Below the pieces are notes generated by a model that was not told the DNA's origin, ran no database searches, and worked only from the letters and a program-made list of their open reading frames with translations. Made by a program: the position numbers and the translations under genes. From NCBI GenBank assembly GCA_022710935.1, contig JAKLFY010000022.1:16587-80586 (forward strand): DNA of 64,000 nucleotides. The letters run 5' to 3'. Positions within the stretch are counted from its first letter, which is position 1. Each line of letters starts with the position of its first letter. Of this stretch, positions 44,176 to 53,283 are shown piece by piece. Origin of the DNA: Verrucomicrobiota bacterium. GTDB taxonomy: Bacteria > Verrucomicrobiota > Verrucomicrobiia > Limisphaerales > J093.

Positions 44176-47100
44176 TTACTCCAGACGCACGGCCCGGTAA
44201 AAGCGCAGCGGCAAGGACGGGGCGTTGGTGTCGACGAGCGTCACCGTGTCGGTCGATGGCGTCTGTGAGAGGAGCGGTTCCCAGGCGACGAGGTCGGTCG
44301 AGACTTCGAGCCGCAGCAATCGTCCGGGCATGGTGGCGATGCGCATCTGCAGCATCCCGCCATCGATCAGCTTCAAGGCCTCGAAGCGGGGCGGCGGAGG
44401 CGGAGGCGGGGTGTGCACGTTGATGGAGACAGTCGCGATCGGGCTGTAGGCGATCCCATCCCAGACGCGGTAGGTGAAACTGTCGCTTCCGGTGAAGCCC
44501 GGGCGGGGTGTGTAGACGAAGTTGGTGCCCAGCCCATGGACGCGTCCGTGCCGCGGCCCCTCGAGGATGACGGCGCGCAGGAAATCGGTGTCCGAATCCG
44601 TGACGTCCAACAGAAACGACACCGGGGCATCGAGAGGGGCTGTCAGCCACTGGTTGGTGGTCTCCGGCCGGGTGTTGGGGTGGACGATCGACAGGGCGAC
44701 CACGCCCGGCGCGCTTTGCAGTTCGCCGTCATGGACCGTGAACGCGAACCGGTCCGGTCCGTAGTAGTTGGTGCGAGGGGTGAAGATGAGGTTGGGCGCA
44801 GTGCCGCTGAAGCGTCCGTGCGCCGGGTTCGTGACGATGGTGAACTGGAGCGGGTCGTTTTCTCCGTCGAAGGCACGGAGAACGACATTGGTGGGCCTGT
44901 TCATCGGCACGGGGAGGATGTACGATTCGGCGACGGGGGCCGTATTCTGGTCGGTCATGCGCAGGGAGACGAGGCCGGGCGAACTGGACGCCTGGCCGTC
45001 ATGGGCGGTGAAGGTGAAGCTGTCGTCGCCGAGGTAGCCCAGGTGCGGGGCGTAAACGGCATTCGAGCCGCCCACGGTCACCATGCCGTGGGCGGGCTGC
45101 CGCGCGATCTCCAAAGTCAGGGGATCGGCATCGGCATCGGTCGCCTCGAGTGTCAGTTCGAGAGGACGCCCGACTTTGGTGGTGGCGGACTGGGGCGCGG
45201 CACGCGGCGGGTTGTTGACGGCCAGCACGACGAACCGAACGACGGCGGGGGAGCTGGCGAGCTCGCCGTCTCTGGCGATGTAGGTGACGGTGTCTTCGCC
45301 GGCAAATCCGAAGCGCGGGTAGTACGTGGCGACGGTCGGCTGGGCCCAGAACTCGCCGTGATCGGGGCCTTTGACGATCTCAAAGCTCAACGCATCACCG
45401 TCCGGATCGACCGCCTGGTAGATCACATCCTGCGACGTATTCCGGTTCAGGACCAGCACCAGGTCTTGAGCCACGGGCGGATCGTTCACGGGCTTGACTT
45501 GCAGCGTGACCGTGCCGCTCGTTTCATGGCCCTGGCCGTCGGTGATCGAGTAGCCGAAGCTGTCGGTCCCAAACCACCCCTGCCGGGGGCGATAGACCAG
45601 GGACGCGTCGGGGCCCTGCTCGATTGTGCCGTTTGCCGGTTGGCTGAACCCGGTGAGGACGAGGGCATCGCCGTCGGCATCGGTGTCGTTGGCCAGGACG
45701 TCGATTCCGATCGGTGTGTCCTCGGTGGCAATGACCCGATCCTCGACCGCAACGGGCGGATCGGGCACAGGGCGCACCCGCAGCGTGACCCAGGCGAGTG
45801 CCATGCCGTCCTGGCCGTCGTCGACGAGATACGCGAAACTGTCTTCCCCGAAGAAATCGGGGTCGGGTTGATACCGCAACATGCCGTTGCCGAGCGCCTC
45901 GATCGACCCCGCGCGCGCCCGGCTGAACTGGAGAAGGCGCAACGGCAATCCGTGGGGATGCGAGTCGTTGGCGAGGGGATCCAGTGTGCAGGCGGTGTCT
46001 TCGTCCAACTCAGCCACATCGGCGACGGCCAGCGGCGGGACGTAGTCGAGGCGCACGGCGAACGTTGCCAGGGCGCTGCCGACGAGCCCGCCCGGGTCTC
46101 GCGCAACGAAGCGGAGGGTCTCGGCTCCGGTCCATTCGGGACTCGGGGGCTCAATCGCGACGACCCGGTTCTCTTCGATTGTGACGAGAAGATCGGATGA
46201 CCCCTCGACCGTCCATGTCAGCGCGGCGACCGGGTGATCCGGATCGACGGCGTAGCGGTCGAGTTCGATCGGGAAGAACACGCCGCCCGCGCGGATGGTC
46301 TGACTCGGGATGCCCTCGACCACCGGGGGCTGGTTGGGCGGTTTCACGGCGGGCACGGAGCCGGTGTGCGCGGGATCGCGCTGAAACATCGGCCAAGGCA
46401 GATCGCTCCGGACGTACGGCGCGTCGAGTTCCCAGGCGTAGAGGCTGTACCGGCCTTTGGCCACATTCGCCGCAGCCCGCCCGCCGTAACCGTAGTCCTC
46501 GATCGTGCTGGCCACGATGTCGAGCCGGCCGTTTCCGTCCAGATCGGTCAGGACGGGCGGCCCGGCCTTGAAGCGGTTGCCCGCGCCCGTTTCCGTGACC
46601 AGCGCGGTGACGTGCGGATGCGGATGCAGGTCGATCGGTTTGCCGGCGCGCGACCATGCCTTGACGCCGCCGAAGTAGGAGATGTCTCCCGTCACCGCCG
46701 CCTGGTTCGCAAATCCCGGTGTGATCACGACGACGTCCGGCCAACCGTCGCCATTCACGTCTCCCACAACGGGCATCGACTTGACCGAGCCGAGCATGGG
46801 GAACAGGGACGAATTGTTGGCCAGGATCGGCCCGACCGGCCAACCGGGATGATCGAAGCCGTCGTGGCGCAGCAGGTGGATCAGCTTCTCGTCCCAATTG
46901 ACCGCGACAATGTCGAGCGCTCCGTCGCGGTCCAGATCCCCGAGCGCCGGTGTGGCCGTGAAGGACTCGTGGATCAGGACCGGCCAACCGGGGCGGATCT
47001 GGCCGTCGCGATCATAAACAAAGACTCCGCCCCGGGTCCCCGCCTTGCCGCGCGCGCCGGCATCGTGCGAGGCCACAATCACCTCCGCCCGATGATCGCC

Positions 47101-49872
47101 GTCGATATCGCCCACAACGGGCGAACCGTACAAGAAACCGCCCGTTTGGACTTGCCACACAGGGCCCGCCGGCTGGCGCAGATCGAACATCGCGACTCCG
47201 CCTTCGCCCGTGACAGTCACGATCTCCAAGTCGGAATCGTCATCCAAGTCGCCGACCGCCGGAAACTGGCGCGGCACCTCGATCGGCAGGGCCGCGTCGG
47301 CCATGAACCACTGCTGCCGAATGCGACCCCGCCGGTCGAGCACGGCCAGCATCCGCTGGCCAGTCGGCTGCGGGGCTGAGCTGGTTCCGCAGACAACGAG
47401 CTCGGCTGGGCCGTCGCCATCGAGATCGGCGAGCGCTTTGCCGAGATTCCCGCCCCCGGCCAGCGCCGGCCAACCGCCATCGAGCAGACGCCCGTCGTGC
47501 CGGAACGCCCAGACCCGACCGCTGTCGCCCACGTCCACAAAAACCTCGCTCATCCCGTCGCCGTCGATGTCGCCGACGGTGGGAAGGTCCGCGGTGGGAA
47601 ACCCCGCGGCCAATTCCCGCGACCACTCGAGGGTGCCGTCGGGTCGATACACCAACAGTTGGGCCATCTTCCCCTCGATGTTGCCCGCCTCGACAGCCAG
47701 GATTTCCCGCGCGCCGTCCTGATCCAGATCGGCCGCGACGATTTGCCGCCAGTCGTTGGTGCTGTAGCCAGATGGCGCGGTCACGTGCTGAGGCCAGCCG
47801 GGACGGAGCTGTGCGTCCAGGTGCACCAGCGTGGCGGTCCAGGAGCCGATCGTTTCGCCGCCTGCCCAGGCGGTCAGCTTCAGCGAGTAGAAAGCGTTGG
47901 GGGCCACAGCCCCGGTGTCCCACGTTCCCAGGAGATCCCCGATCACCGGCGCCTGGCCGCCATTCGCCAGCACAATCCCATCCGTGGACCACGCCGAGGG
48001 ATCGCGTCCAATCCCGTGCGCGATCGTGTACGTGCGGCCCGCCCCGTAGACGGTGCCCGTGAGCAGGATCAGGCTGCCGGCGCGGACGACGTCGGTGTGC
48101 AGGGGTGAGGCGAGGTGGACGTTCCGGATCGTCACAGTGGCGCGATCGACCGCCTGCTGATCCAGAGTGTCCCAGACCGTTAACCGCAGGACATAAGAGC
48201 CTTCGGGAAGACTGTCGGTCGACCAATCCTCCAAAAGGGCGCCGCGGTCGACGGGCAGTTCGGCGGTGTGGAGGCGCGTCCAGTTGGTGGGGTAAACGCC
48301 CTGTCCATAGTCGAGTGCATAGCCCCGGAAATGGGGGCTCGAGGCCGTGCCTTCGAGATCGCTGCGGCCGGAGAGCACCGGAGGCAACTCGAGCCGGGCC
48401 GTCGGCAGCGGGACGTCGACACGCACGGCCCGCCATGCGTTGAGCCGCCCGGCTCCACAGTACACGACGGTCTGAATCGGATCGACTGCGTTGCGCAGGA
48501 TGTCCTCGACCTGGACGGGCGTGAACTCCGGGTGGCGACTGAGGACAAGCGCGGCCACGCCGGCGACATGGGGCGCGGCCATCGATGTGCCGCTGGCGAC
48601 TTCGAAACGGTTGTCGGGAACGGTCGACAGGATGTTCTCGCCCGGCGCCGACAGGTCGACATGGGGGCCGTAGCTCGAGAAGATGGAGCGTTCGTCGCGA
48701 GGATCCAGGGCCGCGACAGTGACCGATTCCGGATAGGCGGCCGGGTACGACAGCGCATCGCTGCGGGTGTTGCCGGCCGCGGCCACGATGACCAGGCCTT
48801 GCGCGTGGGCCTGGGCGATGGCCTCGGCCAGGGCCTTGCTGTTCTCGAATTGCCCCCAACTCGCGTTGACGATGCGCGCCCTGTTCACAACGGCGTAGCG
48901 AATCCCGGCGATCACGTCGAAGAGGCTGCCCTCCCCGCTCGCGTTGAATGCCTTGATCGCCATCAGGCTGGTCTGCCAGCAAACCCCCGCCACCCCGATC
49001 TCGTTGTTCCCCACCGCGCCGATCGTCCCGGCCACGTGCGTCCCGTGGATTTGGTCGTCCATGGGATCGCTGTCGTCGCTCACAAAATCATAACCGTGCA
49101 CGTCATCGGCGTACCCGTTGCCGTCGTCGTCCAAGCCGTTGCCCGGGATTTCACCGGGATTCGTCCAGACATTCGCCTCGAGGTCCGGATGGTAGAAGTC
49201 GATGCCCGTGTCGATCACGGCCACCCGAATGGCGGCGTCACCGGTCGTCAGTGCCCAGGCGAGAGGGGCCCGTATGTCCCCTCCCGGGCGGCCGGCGCCG
49301 GCGTCGGGGTTATGGAGGTTCCAGAGTTCGCCAAAGCGAAAATCGTTCGGATAGCGCGCAGGGTGCGGATCGTCGAAGAGGGTCAGGATCGTGTTTGGCT
49401 CCGCGTAGGCCAGCGCGGGATGCTGCCGCAGGCGGGCGAGCACGAGATCGGCGGGTTCGCCGGTCGCGGCTGTCACGAGGGCGAGCCGATCGAACACAGA
49501 TGCGCGGCTCGCAGCCTGGGCAGCCTGGCCCGCGCCGGACCGAGACAGCCATCGAACGGACTCGATCCCCGGACCGAGATTAACGCCCGCGGAAGCCGGA
49601 CGGGCAAAGGCAGCTCCGTCGCGAAAGCGCACGACAAATTGGCCGGGCACGACCCGCGCTGCAGGAACCGAATCGAGGTCCGCGTCACCCTCGAACCACA
49701 GGCGGGGGCCCGCGGCGGGCGGCACGGCGTCCGGCGACGGGAGCGAATGTGCGGGCGGGTGTGCGCCCGCGTGTCCGTGCGCCCCAACCAGGACCAGGCC
49801 AAGGGCGGCGCATCCCCAGGCTCTGAGGAGCCATGAAGACGCCTTTGGTCGGTTGCGGACGGCCCGCGGCAT
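44176..49872 (-). CDS. Giant secreted subtilisin-like serine protease with FG-GAP and Ig/cadherin-like repeats (1898 aa)
   Basis: An exported S8 peptidase. Signal region: SSWLLRAWGCAALGLVLVGA. A propeptide-like segment (VVPGQFVVRFRDGA) precedes the catalytic domain with D221 (AVIDTGID), H276 (HGTHVAGT), N368 (AAAGN) and S430 (SGTSMAAPHVAG). After a linker come FG-GAP/VCBS-type propeller blades at about 690-1160 (ADLDQDGAREILAVE, GDIDGDGMSEVFVD, GDVNGDGWPDVVVI). Then follow at least six tandem VCBS/cadherin-like Ig modules with signatures such as DEDTACTLDPLANDSHP, LANDTDADGDALVL and GFTGSDSFTYRVWDG. A Pro-rich HTPPPPPPPRF linker leads to the C-terminal module RLEVSTDLVAWEPL...FYRAVRLE. The start is the ATG at 49872 with AGGTG upstream, and it is divergent from the sulfatase gene. 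Confidence 0.92.
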   Translation of the reverse strand: MPRAVRNRPKASSWLLRAWGCAALGLVLVGAHGHAGAHPPAHSLPSPDAVPPAAGPRLWFEGDADLDSVPAARVVPGQFVVRFRDGAAFARPASAGVNLGPGIESVRWLSRSGAGQAAQAASRASVFDRLALVTAATGEPADLVLARLRQHPALAYAEPNTILTLFDDPHPARYPNDFRFGELWNLHNPDAGAGRPGGDIRAPLAWALTTGDAAIRVAVIDTGIDFYHPDLEANVWTNPGEIPGNGLDDDGNGYADDVHGYDFVSDDSDPMDDQIHGTHVAGTIGAVGNNEIGVAGVCWQTSLMAIKAFNASGEGSLFDVIAGIRYAVVNRARIVNASWGQFENSKALAEAIAQAHAQGLVIVAAAGNTRSDALSYPAAYPESVTVAALDPRDERSIFSSYGPHVDLSAPGENILSTVPDNRFEVASGTSMAAPHVAGVAALVLSRHPEFTPVQVEDILRNAVDPIQTVVYCGAGRLNAWRAVRVDVPLPTARLELPPVLSGRSDLEGTASSPHFRGYALDYGQGVYPTNWTRLHTAELPVDRGALLEDWSTDSLPEGSYVLRLTVWDTLDQQAVDRATVTIRNVHLASPLHTDVVRAGSLILLTGTVYGAGRTYTIAHGIGRDPSAWSTDGIVLANGGQAPVIGDLLGTWDTGAVAPNAFYSLKLTAWAGGETIGSWTATLVHLDAQLRPGWPQHVTAPSGYSTNDWRQIVAADLDQDGAREILAVEAGNIEGKMAQLLVYRPDGTLEWSRELAAGFPTADLPTVGDIDGDGMSEVFVDVGDSGRVWAFRHDGRLLDGGWPALAGGGNLGKALADLDGDGPAELVVCGTSSAPQPTGQRMLAVLDRRGRIRQQWFMADAALPIEVPRQFPAVGDLDDDSDLEIVTVTGEGGVAMFDLRQPAGPVWQVQTGGFLYGSPVVGDIDGDHRAEVIVASHDAGARGKAGTRGGVFVYDRDGQIRPGWPVLIHESFTATPALGDLDRDGALDIVAVNWDEKLIHLLRHDGFDHPGWPVGPILANNSSLFPMLGSVKSMPVVGDVNGDGWPDVVVITPGFANQAAVTGDISYFGGVKAWSRAGKPIDLHPHPHVTALVTETGAGNRFKAGPPVLTDLDGNGRLDIVASTIEDYGYGGRAAANVAKGRYSLYAWELDAPYVRSDLPWPMFQRDPAHTGSVPAVKPPNQPPVVEGIPSQTIRAGGVFFPIELDRYAVDPDHPVAALTWTVEGSSDLLVTIEENRVVAIEPPSPEWTGAETLRFVARDPGGLVGSALATFAVRLDYVPPLAVADVAELDEDTACTLDPLANDSHPHGLPLRLLQFSRARAGSIEALGNGMLRYQPDPDFFGEDSFAYLVDDGQDGMALAWVTLRVRPVPDPPVAVEDRVIATEDTPIGIDVLANDTDADGDALVLTGFSQPANGTIEQGPDASLVYRPRQGWFGTDSFGYSITDGQGHETSGTVTLQVKPVNDPPVAQDLVLVLNRNTSQDVIYQAVDPDGDALSFEIVKGPDHGEFWAQPTVATYYPRFGFAGEDTVTYIARDGELASSPAVVRFVVLAVNNPPRAAPQSATTKVGRPLELTLEATDADADPLTLEIARQPAHGMVTVGGSNAVYAPHLGYLGDDSFTFTAHDGQASSSPGLVSLRMTDQNTAPVAESYILPVPMNRPTNVVLRAFDGENDPLQFTIVTNPAHGRFSGTAPNLIFTPRTNYYGPDRFAFTVHDGELQSAPGVVALSIVHPNTRPETTNQWLTAPLDAPVSFLLDVTDSDTDFLRAVILEGPRHGRVHGLGTNFVYTPRPGFTGSDSFTYRVWDGIAYSPIATVSINVHTPPPPPPPRFEALKLIDGGMLQMRIATMPGRLLRLEVSTDLVAWEPLLSQTPSTDTVTLVDTNAPSLPLRFYRAVRLE

Positions 49873-49974
49873 GACAGACACCTAGCCCAGAATCGCGGAA
49901 ACCCCAAACATATTGTGATCGGCAGGTTGCGCTTGCAATCACGTTTGGACCGGACCCATCTTTGGCCGCCCCGT

Positions 49975-51834
49975 ATGGACACGTGGAAAACGCTTCTTGT
50001 ATCGCTCGCCCTGAGCGTCGTGCCGATCCGTCCCGCGGCTCAGGGGAACGCGCTGCCAAACATCCTTTGGGTGACTGCCGAAGACATCAACCCGCACCTC
50101 GGGTGTTACGGGGACGCCTACGCCGACACCCCCCGCCTCGACAGGTTCGCCGCCCGCGGCCTGCGCTATCGGCACGTGTGGTCCACCGCGCCCGTTTGCG
50201 CGCCCGCCCGCACCGCCATTATCACCGGGATGTACCCGACCGCGCTGGGGGCCGAGCACATGCGCAGTTCGGTGGCTGTGCCGGAGTCCGTCAAGCTCTT
50301 CCCGCAGTACCTTCGCGCACGCGGCTACTATTGCGTCAACAACAACAAGGAAGACTACAACGTCAGGGCGCCGGGCCGAGTCTGGGATGAATCGTCGAAC
50401 CGGGCGCATTGGCGAAACCGCGCGCCCGGCCAGCCGTTCTTCGCCGTGTTCAACCTCACCGTCAGTCACGAAAGCCAAATCCGCACCCGCCCGCATGCGC
50501 TGCGCCACGACCCCGCCAGGGCGCGGCTGCCCGCGTATCATCCGGACACGCCCGAGGTGCGCCATGACTGGGCCCAGTATTACGACAAGATCACGGAGAT
50601 GGACGAACAGTTCGGACGACGCCTCGAGGAACTCGAAGAGGCTGGCCTCGACCGTGAAACGATCGTCTTCTTCTTTGGCGACAATGGCAGCGGGATGCCC
50701 CGAAGCAAACGCTGGCCCTACAACTCCGGCCTGCACGTGCCCCTCATCGTCCACGTCCCGCCCGGACTCCGGGACTGCGCCCCGGAGGACTACACCCCCG
50801 GGGGCGCTACGGACCGGTTGATCGGATTTGTCGACCTGGCGCCGACGCTTCTGAGCCTTGCGGGGATCGAGCCGCCCGATTGGATGCAGGGGCGCGCCTT
50901 CATGGGGCCGCATGCCAAAGGGCCGTCCGCCTACGTTCACGGCTTCCGGGGACGCATGGACGAACGGTTCGACATGGTTCGCTCCGTCCGCAACGCGCGT
51001 TACGTCTACATTCGCAACTACCGTCCGGACCTGATCTACGGACAGAACATCGACTACATGTTCCAGACTCCCACCACACGGGTTTGGAAGACGCTGTACG
51101 ACCAGCGACGACTCGAGGCCCCGCGGACGTTCTTCTGGGAACGGAAGCCGCCCGAGGAACTCTACGACCTCGAGACCGACCCGGATGAGGTCAGGAACCT
51201 GGCCGGCCGTCCCGAGCACCAGGCCGTGCTCGAGGAACTGCGTCGGGCCCAGCGCGAACACGCACTGCGCATCCGCGACGTCGGCTTCCTCCCCGAAGCC
51301 GAGATGCATCGGAGGGCGGGGAGCACGACAATTCGCGATTTTGGGACCGACACCCATCGTTACCCTCTCGAGCGCATTCTCGAGATGGCGGACGCCGCAT
51401 CGAGCCTCGATGCCGACGCCACGCGGCAACTGGCACAAGGTTTGAACGACCGTGACAGCGGCGTCCGCTCCTGGGCTGCGCTGGGCCACCTCATGCGCGG
51501 CCCGGATGCAGTTGCGCCCGACCGACGGGCCTTGCGCGAACGGCTGGCGGACGAGTCGGCAAGCGTCCGCGTCATCGCCGCCTGGGCACTGGCCGCCCAC
51601 GGCGATGCCGACGATCTGGCGCCGGCCCTCGCCACGCTTCGCGAACTCGCGCCGCCCGACCGCAACGGGCCGCATGTCTCGCTCCTGGCCCTCAATGCCA
51701 TCGACGCCCTCGGTCCAAAGGCAGCCAGCCTCCGCGATACGCTCTCCACGATGGCGCGCCAGGATCCCGCCAGCGTCCCGCGCGTCGCCGAGTATGTGCC
51801 CCGGTTGCTCGACCATATCCTGCGGAATCCTTGA
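49975..51834 (+). CDS. Secreted Cys-type sulfatase with C-terminal HEAT-like region
   Basis: A 619-residue sulfatase hydrolysing sulfate esters, probably of polysaccharides. Signal peptide: MDTWKTLLVSLALSVVPIRP. The active-site motif C75-A-P-A-R (VCAPARTAIITG) requires conversion of Cys75 to formylglycine. Metal and substrate residues are in WVTAEDINPHLGCYGD, FFFGDNGSGMPRSKRWPY and NSGLHVPLIVHVPP; an ELYDLETDPDEVRNLAG segment marks the sulfatase C-terminal part. Residues from about 470 on form helical repeats (RSWAALGHLMRG, VRVIAAWALAAHGDADDL), an unusual HEAT-like extension. The stop codon lies inside a repeat element. The start is the ATG at 49975. Confidence 0.92.
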   Translation: MDTWKTLLVSLALSVVPIRPAAQGNALPNILWVTAEDINPHLGCYGDAYADTPRLDRFAARGLRYRHVWSTAPVCAPARTAIITGMYPTALGAEHMRSSVAVPESVKLFPQYLRARGYYCVNNNKEDYNVRAPGRVWDESSNRAHWRNRAPGQPFFAVFNLTVSHESQIRTRPHALRHDPARARLPAYHPDTPEVRHDWAQYYDKITEMDEQFGRRLEELEEAGLDRETIVFFFGDNGSGMPRSKRWPYNSGLHVPLIVHVPPGLRDCAPEDYTPGGATDRLIGFVDLAPTLLSLAGIEPPDWMQGRAFMGPHAKGPSAYVHGFRGRMDERFDMVRSVRNARYVYIRNYRPDLIYGQNIDYMFQTPTTRVWKTLYDQRRLEAPRTFFWERKPPEELYDLETDPDEVRNLAGRPEHQAVLEELRRAQREHALRIRDVGFLPEAEMHRRAGSTTIRDFGTDTHRYPLERILEMADAASSLDADATRQLAQGLNDRDSGVRSWAALGHLMRGPDAVAPDRRALRERLADESASVRVIAAWALAAHGDADDLAPALATLRELAPPDRNGPHVSLLALNAIDALGPKAASLRDTLSTMARQDPASVPRVAEYVPRLLDHILRNP

Positions 51835-51896
51835 CCGGTGAAACAGATGGCTGACAAGTCGAGTTCCTCTGCTCCGTTGAAGGGGTCAAGGATTTT
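51825..51896 (+). repeat. Palindromic intergenic element, family 2, copy B
   Basis: GAATCCTTGACC (51825-51836) and GGTCAAGGATT (51884-51894) are inverted repeats enclosing about 47 bases, followed by a T-run. It matches the element at 43860-43932 read in reverse. The last codons of the sulfatase (AAT CCT TGA) are part of it, so the element supplies the stop codon; with its T-run it may also terminate transcription. Confidence 0.65.
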
Positions 51897-51999
51897 TCGG
51901 GGCGAGGCGCGGAAGCAGAGAAAGCCGGAGAGAATTCCACTTGCCCATGAAGCTGGGGACTGTGATGAGCCTGAAGCGCGCCTCGCTCGCCAGCATGGG

Positions 52000-53283
52000 A
52001 TGAGACCGGCGTCTTTCGCTTCGCAATCGCCTCCCAAAGCCAGGAGCCGCACCGACCGACAAGGCGCGCCTAGTGCATCGCCCGGTCCGTGTCCAACATC
52101 CACGTCTCATCGTGACTTGCCGACCGGGTTGTGGGGGTTGAGGCCCGGGGTGGCCTTCCTGAATCACGGTTCGTTCGGCGCGTGCCCGAAGCCGATTCTC
52201 GAACTGCAGGCCGAGCTGCGCCGCCAGATGGAGGCGGAGCCGATCCAGTTCCTCTGGCGCCATTACGATGAGCGACTCGAACCCTCGCGCCGGGCGCTGG
52301 CCCGCTTTGTCGGCGCGCGGCCAAGCGATTTGGTCTTTGTGACCAACGCCACGACAGGCGTGAACGCCGTGGTGCGCTCGCTGAAGCTCCGCCGCGGCGA
52401 CGCGCTCCTGACCACCTGCCTCGACTACAACGCCTGCCGGAATGTGCTTGTCGAGGCGGCGCGGCGCGCCGGCGCGCGGCTGATCGTCGTTCGAGTGCCG
52501 TTTCCCGTGTCGGGCGGCGACGCCATCATGGCGGCCGTGTTGAAGGCTGTGACGCCCCGGACGCGTCTGGCCCTCCTCGATCACGTGACGAGCGACTCGG
52601 CCCTCGTGTTGCCTCTCGAACGCCTTGTGCGCGCGCTCGAACAGCGCGGTGTTCCGACGCTCGTGGACGGCGCCCACGCGCCCGGCATGGTTGCGTTGAA
52701 CCTCGAGCGCCTCCGCCCCGCCTACTACACCGGCAACCTCCACAAATGGGTCTGCGCCCCGAAGGGAGCGGCCTTCCTCTGGGCGCGCGAGGATCTTCAG
52801 TCCGACCTCCAACCGCCTGTCGTCAGTCACGGCAACAATCGATCCCGACCCGGTCACACCCGCTTCCAGGACCGGTTCGATTGGCCCGGAACAATCGATC
52901 CCACGGCCTGGATGTGCGTCGGGGAAGCGATTCGGTGGATGGGCCGCCTCCTGCCCGGCGGCTGGCCGGCGCTGCGGGCCCGCAATCACGCCCTGGCGGT
53001 GCAGGCGCGCGCGTTGTTGTGCCGGAGTTGGAAGGTGGACGCCCCCTGCCCCACGTCAATGCTCGGTTCCATGGCGACAGTCCCGCTGCCCGCGCGCCTC
53101 CAGGATCGCCCCCCCGCGGGCAAGATCGATGCGGATCAGCTCCGCCTCTACGACGAGTTCGGCATCGAGGTCCCGTTCAATCGGATCGGGCAGCCGCCCA
53201 TCCGCTATCTGCGCGTCTCGGCCCAGGTCTACAACACCGTCGCGCAGTACCGCCAACTCAGCCAGGCTGTCCAGATGCTCTGA
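52000..53283 (+). CDS. Class V aminotransferase (isopenicillin-N-epimerase-like PLP enzyme)
   Basis: A 427-residue PLP-dependent enzyme. Motifs: FLNHGSFGACPKPILELQ, FVTNATTGVNAVVRSL, TTCLDYNACRNVL, LLDHVTSDSALVLPLERLV, VDGAHAPGMVALN, and the PLP lysine K249 in YTGNLHKWVCAPKGAAFL. The substrate is unknown; relatives include cysteine desulfurase-like and epimerase-type enzymes. About 45 residues of low-complexity sequence precede the conserved start (GLWGLRPGVAFLNHG), so the true start may lie downstream of the ATG at 52000. It follows the sulfatase by about 165 bases. Confidence 0.85.
   Translation: MRPASFASQSPPKARSRTDRQGAPSASPGPCPTSTSHRDLPTGLWGLRPGVAFLNHGSFGACPKPILELQAELRRQMEAEPIQFLWRHYDERLEPSRRALARFVGARPSDLVFVTNATTGVNAVVRSLKLRRGDALLTTCLDYNACRNVLVEAARRAGARLIVVRVPFPVSGGDAIMAAVLKAVTPRTRLALLDHVTSDSALVLPLERLVRALEQRGVPTLVDGAHAPGMVALNLERLRPAYYTGNLHKWVCAPKGAAFLWAREDLQSDLQPPVVSHGNNRSRPGHTRFQDRFDWPGTIDPTAWMCVGEAIRWMGRLLPGGWPALRARNHALAVQARALLCRSWKVDAPCPTSMLGSMATVPLPARLQDRPPAGKIDADQLRLYDEFGIEVPFNRIGQPPIRYLRVSAQVYNTVAQYRQLSQAVQML

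Noticed and set aside
48268..49836. 522-residue frame antisense to the subtilase
   Set aside because: The subtilase catalytic triad lies on the opposite strand; the antisense product has no recognisable motif.
49939..51816. 625-residue frame antisense to the sulfatase
   Set aside because: The sulfatase is complete and conserved; the antisense is a codon-bias artefact.
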